Part shown: positions 1-7,100 of the stretch, piece by piece
How positions within the stretch are numbered: position 1 is the stretch's first letter
How the letters are laid out: each line of letters opens with the position of its first letter
The notes under the pieces: model-generated
The model's input: only the letters and a program-made list of their open reading frames with translations
The model's database searches: none
Told to the model about the DNA's origin: nothing
Made by a program: the position numbers and the translations under genes
Source: Pseudomonadota bacterium
Lineage (GTDB): Bacteria > SAR324 > XYD2-FULL-50-16 > JAHJRI01
Assembly: GCA_022360105.1 (NCBI GenBank)
Contig: JAKSDL010000034.1
Location: 1-11,499 of the forward strand
Reading direction: 5' to 3'
DNA: 11,499 nt

Positions 1-781
1 ATGCCACTATCGAACGCAGTTTTGATGCCAGCAGGGAACGTGATTTAACCATCAATTGTTCTTCTGGCACCTGGAAAAAGCTGCATACCTGCCGGCTAAT
101 TACGGGTAAGTCAAGATTGGGTTTGTTAAGTAAAAGGCTTGATTTACCGAATTCGGGAAGTTTTACGATAAATTCTTCATCTCCTAAAACATTGCCTCCC
201 TTGTTTCCTGTATGAAATTCCTTTTGATACTCCTGATCCCTTCCTTTTGAAACAAATCGGTGATATTCCTTTCTTGCCTGGTTTTTCTTCCTGTCGAATT
301 TCTGCAACACCCAATCAGTTGACATCCAATCGCATTTCCTTTTTCCCAGGTAAACATTATGTCCACTCCATTGATAATCAATTGGAGAATTGACCAGACC
401 GGATCGAACGGGATTTGAGTGAATATAACGAATCAACTCAATTAGGTAATTGTCTGTGTCGAGGAGAATTGCTTTATACCTTCCTTGAAAAAGATGACCG
501 GTTCGTTTTTCCCTTTTGTTGATCCAGCGTGTATAGCGGAAGGAAAGATTTTGGATGATTTTTGATAGCGGAATATCTGCAACCTCAATTACCATATGCA
601 CGTGATTGGTCATCCAGCAATAGCCGTGGATTTGATGATTAAAACGGTCAACACCTTCGGCAAGCAGTTGTTCAAAGATAGTGTAATCTTTTGAGTTAAA
701 AAAGATGTTTTGGCCGCCATTTCCACGAAGCATAACGTGGTAGACAGCACCTGTGAAGTGTATGCGGGGTTTGCGTGCCAT
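1..781 (-). CDS. REP-associated tyrosine transposase (IS200-like, Y1 HUH), C-terminus cut by window edge
   Basis: An open frame runs from ATG at 781 to the left edge of the window, giving 260 visible residues and no stop. The start reads MARKPRIHFTGAVYHVMLRG, the usual opening of IS200-like (Y1_Tnp) transposases of the RAYT group. The HUH metal-binding motif is H60-V-H62 (in MTNHVHMVIE). The likely catalytic tyrosine is Y119, in RYIHSNPVRSGLV, and the family's GHLFQGRYKA motif is at about residues 95-104. The visible tail (VISRQVCSFF...LLASKLRSIVA, about 227-260) looks like the C-terminal helix-turn-helix extension of longer RAYTs, so roughly 50-70 residues may lie outside the window. Such enzymes nick single-stranded DNA at palindromes through a 5'-phosphotyrosine link and move REP-like or IS200-like elements. 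No good Shine-Dalgarno is visible before the ATG. All motifs are intact in the visible part, so the enzyme may be active. Confidence 0.93.
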   Translation of the reverse strand, partial: MARKPRIHFTGAVYHVMLRGNGGQNIFFNSKDYTIFEQLLAEGVDRFNHQIHGYCWMTNHVHMVIEVADIPLSKIIQNLSFRYTRWINKREKRTGHLFQGRYKAILLDTDNYLIELIRYIHSNPVRSGLVNSPIDYQWSGHNVYLGKRKCDWMSTDWVLQKFDRKKNQARKEYHRFVSKGRDQEYQKEFHTGNKGGNVLGDEEFIVKLPEFGKSSLLLNKPNLDLPVISRQVCSFFQVPEEQLMVKSRSLLASKLRSIVA

Positions 782-895
782 CGATTTCAGCCGAGAATTG
801 GTTACGGATGATGAGTAGTTTTGAATATTTTTTTGTTTTTCAGATGATTATCAATTTAAACGCAAGAACGCAAGCCTGACCCCTTCATGACCCCT
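782..895. other. Gap between immunity gene and transposase; probable end of the RAYT element
   Basis: This AT-rich gap lies between the stop of the small acidic gene and the start of the transposase. Read on the minus strand it begins with two copies of an 11-bp unit, followed by GGTCAGGCTTGCG-type sequence that I recall from the flanks of many IS200-like/RAYT genes. A weak promoter-like arrangement for the transposase (TTGCGT, about 17 bp, TAATCA) can be picked out, but the -10 match is too poor to call. I see no strong hairpin and no clear terminator. Confidence 0.45.
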
Positions 896-898
896 TCA
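861..898. repeat. Short tandem repeats at the transposase-element boundary
   Basis: Two tandem arrays are adjacent. CGCAAGAA/CGCAAGCC (861-876) is an imperfect 8-bp duplication. TGACCCCTTCA is present twice in exact tandem (877-887 and 888-898). The second 11-bp copy contains the TGA stop of the upstream small gene, read on the minus strand. This suggests the end of the mobile element lies exactly at, or has replaced, the 3' end of that gene. Confidence 0.7.
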
Positions 899-1165
899 CT
901 CAGTCGGTCTTCCTTTAAGAATATTAAGTTTTCCTTCAACAACTGTTTTAACTTCTTTAAGGGTGATTTGAAACCAAAACTCCTTTTTATCAGAATCATA
1001 ATAGCTAAAACAAAACGATTCCTCATCAGCATCATAGCCTCCACAGTATGAGGCTGACTGAAACATGTCATCACTCTCAATTTCAGACCATTCATCTTCA
1101 CTTTTGTTTTCATCAATAATTTCTTTGCAAATTAAAAAAAACTCTTCATCTATTTTTATATCCAT
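896..1165 (-). CDS. Probable immunity protein for the RHS C-terminal toxin
   Basis: This 89-residue protein begins 13 bases after the stop of the RHS gene. An AAAGAG ribosome site lies 8 bases before its ATG and overlaps the RHS stop codon, which implies translational coupling. It is strikingly acidic (10 Asp and 14 Glu against about 10 Lys/Arg) and has no signal peptide or membrane segment. Recognisable segments are DMFQSASYCGGYDADEE and EFWFQITLKEV, and it ends NILKGRPTE. The position directly after a variable RHS C-terminus, small size, acidity opposite a basic toxin domain and low GC are the standard signs of a polymorphic-toxin immunity gene. The expected role is to bind and neutralise the toxin domain in the cytoplasm. 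I do not recognise the exact Imm family, so the role is inferred from context. Confidence 0.8.
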   Translation of the reverse strand: MDIKIDEEFFLICKEIIDENKSEDEWSEIESDDMFQSASYCGGYDADEESFCFSYYDSDKKEFWFQITLKEVKTVVEGKLNILKGRPTE

Positions 1166-1173
1166 GTCTTTAG

Positions 1174-1179
1174 CTCTTT
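1174..1179 (-). promoter_or_regulatory. Ribosome binding site of the immunity gene overlapping the RHS stop
   Basis: AAAGAG on the minus strand sits 8 bases before the immunity ATG. Its first base is the last base of the TAA stop of the RHS gene. Ribosomes finishing the toxin are therefore placed to start the immunity protein, which would tie its synthesis to that of the toxin. Confidence 0.6.
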
Positions 1180-4100
1180 TATCTATAAGGCACCATTGGA
1201 AGATTATTTACTCCAAATTCATCCATGAGTTTTCCACCAAACTGATAAACTTCTTTTGTTGATGCATTTGGATTCGCATCAATCCACCTTTTCCATTTAG
1301 TTGTCCAATTTTTACCCATAGCATGAATCTGTTTTTTATGCATTGTTTCTGGAATTTCTATGGTCCACTTGTCAACTTCTATTTTATGTTTTTTAAAAAA
1401 GTCTCTATATTTTTGTGATTTTGGGCTATTTCCTCTAAACTTATTAAATATGTGATGTTTGACAGTTTTGGGAGCGGAGAGCAGTTTAACCGTATTTTTT
1501 GAGCTAGTTTGTCCCAGTTTTGATACGAATTTATTGAATAATGAAGTAATAGTTGCTTTGCCAGCAGATAGACCAAGTTTTGCAATACTTGCAATCTCAA
1601 CTGGTCCGAGTAAAGATTCTTCAATTTCTCCGGTATTGTTTTCAGTTGAAGCTCCCTCATATGGGTCGTTTTCATAGTCATTTGGTAATACAGCGGTCCA
1701 GAATTTTTGTCTATAGTATTCGTAGTCATTTGCTAAATCAGTGCTTTCCGATGGCGTGCTTGGTTTGTCTAAAAAAGTGGGTTCTAATCCAGTTGGATCA
1801 ATTAAAATGAGTGGATTGTTTATGGTGTAGGAATATAGATTACATCCCTGAACTCCGCAATCTTCAGGTGTTTCAACCAGTAACGGATCAACAGAAATAA
1901 ATCGGCCGATCACCGGGTCCATGTAGCGGGCTTCATAGTAGAAGAGGCCGGTTTGGTCCAGTTCTTTGCCGGTGTATTTGTAGAAGCCGCCTTTGCCGTC
2001 GGCGGTTTGCTGGTACCTGGGGCGGCCGAAGGGGTAGTAGGCGGTTTCGGAGACGATAGCTCCCTTTTCGTCGGTGGTTAGGCTGGTTGATCCCAGGTGA
2101 TCCGGGTGGTAGAAGGTGATTTTTCTGGTTGATTTGCTTTGGAAAGGCAGGGTCGCCGGTCTGATGACATGCACCCAATAGGCGTTGCCGGGTTCGGTCC
2201 ATTCCAGTTCGTTGAGGAAATCGGGTCTGTCTTCGGAGAAACCAAAGGTTTCACTATCCTGTTTGACAGGGTTAAAACCCCAGATATGGTTTTTGCTATC
2301 ACCCTTGAGAATGGAGAACGCCTGGTTGATGGGCAGAATTTCCGCCACATGAGAAGGTACCAAATTCCAGCCGGATTGAAGCTGAACAGGGTCGCTTAAG
2401 GGAAGACCGGTAATCGTGAGGCTGGTTTCCCCGGTGGTTTGGATAATATACCCTTTTCCAGGTTCCAGTGTACTGAATTCTTTAACGCCTTCTGCCGGTG
2501 CATATGTCCAGTAGGTATTGTTTTCGGCATCATAAGTCAATACCTGACTGAATTTTCCTTGAATGCCGGCCAGCAGGGTTTCAATGTCTGTTGATTCGGG
2601 GAGTACCTGGAAGGAGAAAAAGTTCCATCCGTTTTTAAAATTGAGGGTTTGGCTGGTCGTTCCCGGCACGGGGTCGTCTGCATCTCCGGATTCTTCTACA
2701 CGGGCTATGCGTTTGCCATTGCCGAAGATGAACTTAAAGATTTTGCCGTTGCGAATTTCAAACTCCGGAGACACATAAATACTAACGCTGGTCTGAGCGT
2801 CTTGAATATCCCGTTTGATCACCCGTTGTCCGGCATGATCATAGACAAACTGGGAATCCAGTCCCTCTTTTTCCACACGGGTCAATTGATCCTGAAAGTT
2901 CCAATGGTAAATATCACCGGTGGCATGGCGGATCATGTTCCCATTGTCATCGTACTCGTACCTAAAACCGGTTCCCTGTTCCGTCCCAAATTGAGTTGAG
3001 GTAATGGCATGGGGCCCCGGCGCGTCGCCGGGATGTCGTCCTTCTCTGCCATAGGTTCCGGCTAATCCGCCGTAACTTATGGTACCGAGGTTTATCAGCC
3101 GGTCGTCTACATGCTCGGGATCACCAACCAGGGGTGACTGCTTAAAGACCATGTTTCCGATTCTGTCGTAGCGAAAATCGATGGTTCCGTAAGCCAGTCC
3201 TCGGGCCCGGGTCAGGCGGTTTAGATCATCATATTGGAAAAACTGGGTGTTGATACCGGTATTTCTGAAGGCTAGTGGATCACCCGGATTGGTTACGGGA
3301 TAGTTTCCGGCATCGGTGATTCTGGTGATATTCCCAACCCTGTCATAAAGATAGTTCAGGTCCTGCAGGGCTGTGCCCGGTTCAAACTCGGAGTACAAGC
3401 GTTTTAAACGAAGACGCTGGTCATAATCGTAATTGGTGCGGACCCTGTTTTCATAAAAGAGATTGGCGTATTGTCCGGCTTCATTATAACCGGCCTGTTT
3501 CAGGTAGCCGGGTATGGATTCCAGCATCCCGCGGGAGTTGTAATCAAAACTGATACCATCTCCATCAGGCCAGACGGATGTGACAGGTCTGCCCATGGAG
3601 TCGTATGCCATTTGGAAGCGAAAATCCATAAAGCCCTTTTCCGCATCAAAACAAAGCCTGCTGTGTTTTGTGCAGGTGCTCTCTGTCAGATCCAAACCGG
3701 ACAGGTAATTTTCTGTGGTATGAATCCGCTTGATCTTCTCAACAGGATTTCCTCTTTCATCATAAGATAGGAAAACACCGCCGGACAGGTCTCTTATCCA
3801 GGCCAGATTTCCCTTCAAATTTGCCATATTTGGATAATCAGCTATGGGTTGGTCATACCCATAGACAATATCGGGAGAAATATTGTTTTGATCCAGGTAA
3901 TCAACACCGAGAATCCGTCCAGCGCCGTCATAGCTGTAGTTGATGATCTGTTGTTTGGCGTCTGTTGTTTGTACGAGGTTGCCTACAGCATCATAGCTGT
4001 AGTTCATGATCCCCTTGTCAGGATCATTCATATAGGTTTTTCGTCCCAGTCCGTCGTATTCCAGGAATTTAACATTGTTCTGGGCATCGGTGATCTGAAT

Positions 4101-7100
4101 TAAAGAGCCGGTAGTGTTATATTGATAAGAGGTTCGGTACGTTTCTCCCTGGTTTTCCTCATGCACTTCTAAGGTTCTACCCAAACCATCCAGAAAGACA
4201 TTCTTGCTGACTTGGTTTTCGTTAGTTACTCGGGAATAGAGAGGAAAATATGTGATGGTGGATTGAGTTGGTCCCTGGTCAGTCGCCGGGTTGATGCGCA
4301 AGAGTTCACGTCCCATGGCATCGTAATTTACTTCCAATCGTCCGGACGCTGAGATTTTGCGTTGATACGAGGAGCTGGCTGAAAAATAGGGCAAGTAAGA
4401 ATACCGGGGAGAGCCGCGGGTATTCATCACGAGCATTTCATTCACCACAAACCCGCTTTCAGCTTCTTCAATACGAGCCAGCTTTCTTCCCAGGCCGTCA
4501 ACATATTGAATCTGATCCAAGGTACCAGTTTGTCCAGCCACTTCCCGTTGCTGGGTTTTAATAAATCCGGGTTGTTTAGTACCTACTTCTTCAACAACAC
4601 GTCCTTCCCTGTCATAAAGATAGACTAAATCCCGTGAGGGGTCTGACATTTGATAGGTATACCGCAGTGTAGGATATGCTGATTCATCGCCCGGTCTCAC
4701 TACATCGATTAATCTGCCAAAGGTATCATATTTATAGGTGGTGGGGTGGCCATTAAAATCCCGGCTTTCAGTGATTATACCCAGAGCAGGATCGACTATT
4801 ACATTGATCTCCAGATCCTGTTTGCCCGGACCAACTTCAATGGTTTCCTTTTTCGGAAAGGTATGAAACAAACCCTCATAGGTGATTTCCCTTTTATGAT
4901 CATTTCCATCCAGAAGCTGGATGATGTTTCCCCAGCGATCATATTTATTTCGGGTGATTGTGACATAATCTGCTGCTCCGGCATCACCTTTAACCCAGGC
5001 CACTTGCCTCATAACCTGACCTTTGGTCAATTGAGCCAAAGTTAGACCAGTGAAATCTGCGCCATCATAGTAGATGAGGGTTTCCGCTTCTTTTTTTCTT
5101 TGTTGATTGAAAACGGTTTTGCGATAGGGATACCCCAATAGCCAGTTGGTAGCGTCATTGATATAGTCGGTTTCGGTGATGACTTCATCTCCGAATTGTG
5201 ACAGGGCTCCTTTGTTTTCTTCTTTGATGATATTCCCGAATTCATCGTATTCCAGATCAGTCTGCACAATCTCGGGAGTTTCCTGTCCCTCGTAAATTTC
5301 CTTGATACTACTTTCGTTTCTTGCCTGACGATATTCCCGGCCGTCAGAACCCATGGCCAGATTGGCGATAAACCAGTTTTGCTTTTCAATCGCAAACAGC
5401 TTGCCTGACTCTGAGCGAGATTCCACTTTGTATGACAAACCTTTGAGGGGTTCTTCCTCGCGATCTCTCCCTAATAACAGTTCATCACTGGAACCGTCCC
5501 TGTCGTTATCCACACCATCGGGTCCACCGGTAAAAAAGTAATGATTTGTTACCAATCCCCGGATCGATTCATCTCCCGGTTCCACTACCTGGGTTTGAGC
5601 AAATCCCCTGAATTGTTTTTCCAGGGTTTCATAGTACCCATCTCGATAGGTGTAAGTCTTGCTGATAATATCCGGTCCCGGTATGGTATCCAGATCCAAT
5701 GCATTGAAAACATCCACTTTGGCCACCACGGATACCGGTTTGGGCAGGCGGCTGGTCCAGGGTGATCCTTCCGATTCAGCCTTAAGGTATTGTTCGGTGC
5801 TGCTTTGGTAGCTGATTGTTGTGCTGACTCCCAAACCATTATCGATGACTTCCAGCAGATTTGGATGGGTCTGTTTCCGGTTCAGCTCGGCAAAATCGAG
5901 GTAATAGAACTTCTCAACAGCTGATGAATCGACCTGTATCCAATCCACGGTGCTGTTTCCGTTGATATCGGCCCAACGGGTGGTAGTGGTTGCTGAGTAC
6001 CTGGATGGCAGTCCTGAAACGATCTTTTTGGTGGAAAATTTATCGGCTCCAAGATTTACCCAGATCCACAACTCTCGATCTGCCCTGTTTTCGGCTACAA
6101 GGTCGGTTAATCCATCGTTGTTGATATCCTGGGCCTTAATCAAATCCAGATTTCCCTGGGGGATTTCCAAATCATTGATTTGAAAATAGCGGACCTGATC
6201 AAATTCTCCCCAACCCATGTTGGGAAAGTAGAGGATAGCAGAAGGTTTGATCCAGACCACATCGTTCAAACGATCTCCGTTCATATCCGCCAGGGAAACA
6301 CCGTGCCAGTCCAGTTGCACGACATTGTTATCCAGTCTCGGACCGGGAACATTGATCTTTTTTGAATAGCGATTATTTCTCAGGTTGAGCCAGACAGCGT
6401 ATCCATCGCTTTGGGATTTAAAGACATCCATCTGCTTGTTAAAATCCAGATCGGAGCTTTGGATCAATCCGGAAGTGAATGGCGCTGGTGGAGCTTTATC
6501 CTGTAAGGTCATGCGTTGACGGTTGTCCCAACTGTTTTCGCCTGTATTGCGGAAATAATAGACATCGTCAGCGAGGGTTTTCTGAACCAGGTCTGCCAGT
6601 CCGTCTCCATCCATGTCGGACAGGTAAACCTTATCATCACCCAGGTTCAGATTCCGAGCCAGATTGTCGGCACTGGTTATATCAAAGGGTGTGCCCCATT
6701 GTACCAGACCGCTGCTTGGATTTTCCCCTTGGTTAAGGGTGGCTTTTTGAATATCACCCACAAAACCGGTTTCCAGAATATCGGGCAAGCCATCCCGGTT
6801 GAGGTCCACCAGTTCAACGGCCGGACTGTCCATCAGGGTAGCCGGTGGGTTTTTAGGTTGCCTTAACTTGTCAGAAACATTGGCTGAATCGGGGAGATCA
6901 AACTCCGTATAATCAAAACGAATGGGAGGCAGATAGTTTTTGCCATCAGCTCCGTATTGGGTGATGGAGGCGAGCAAGGTTTTGTAAGGGGTATCTTTAA
7001 ACACAAAACGATACTGGCGAATCAGGTGATCGTTCCTGCCATCTGCATTCCAATCGCCCGGGCTTCCGTATTGGGTTTGAACGCCAGAAGCACCTACGTT

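Noticed and set aside
184..381. 65-residue minus-strand frame within the transposase region
   Set aside because: The real transposase frame passes through this stretch with intact family motifs; this is an alternative-frame shadow.
1379..1729. 116-residue minus-strand frame inside the toxin tip
   Set aside because: It is out of frame with the toxin domain, whose HHIF...IEIP...NPNA motifs are convincing. It has no start signal of its own.
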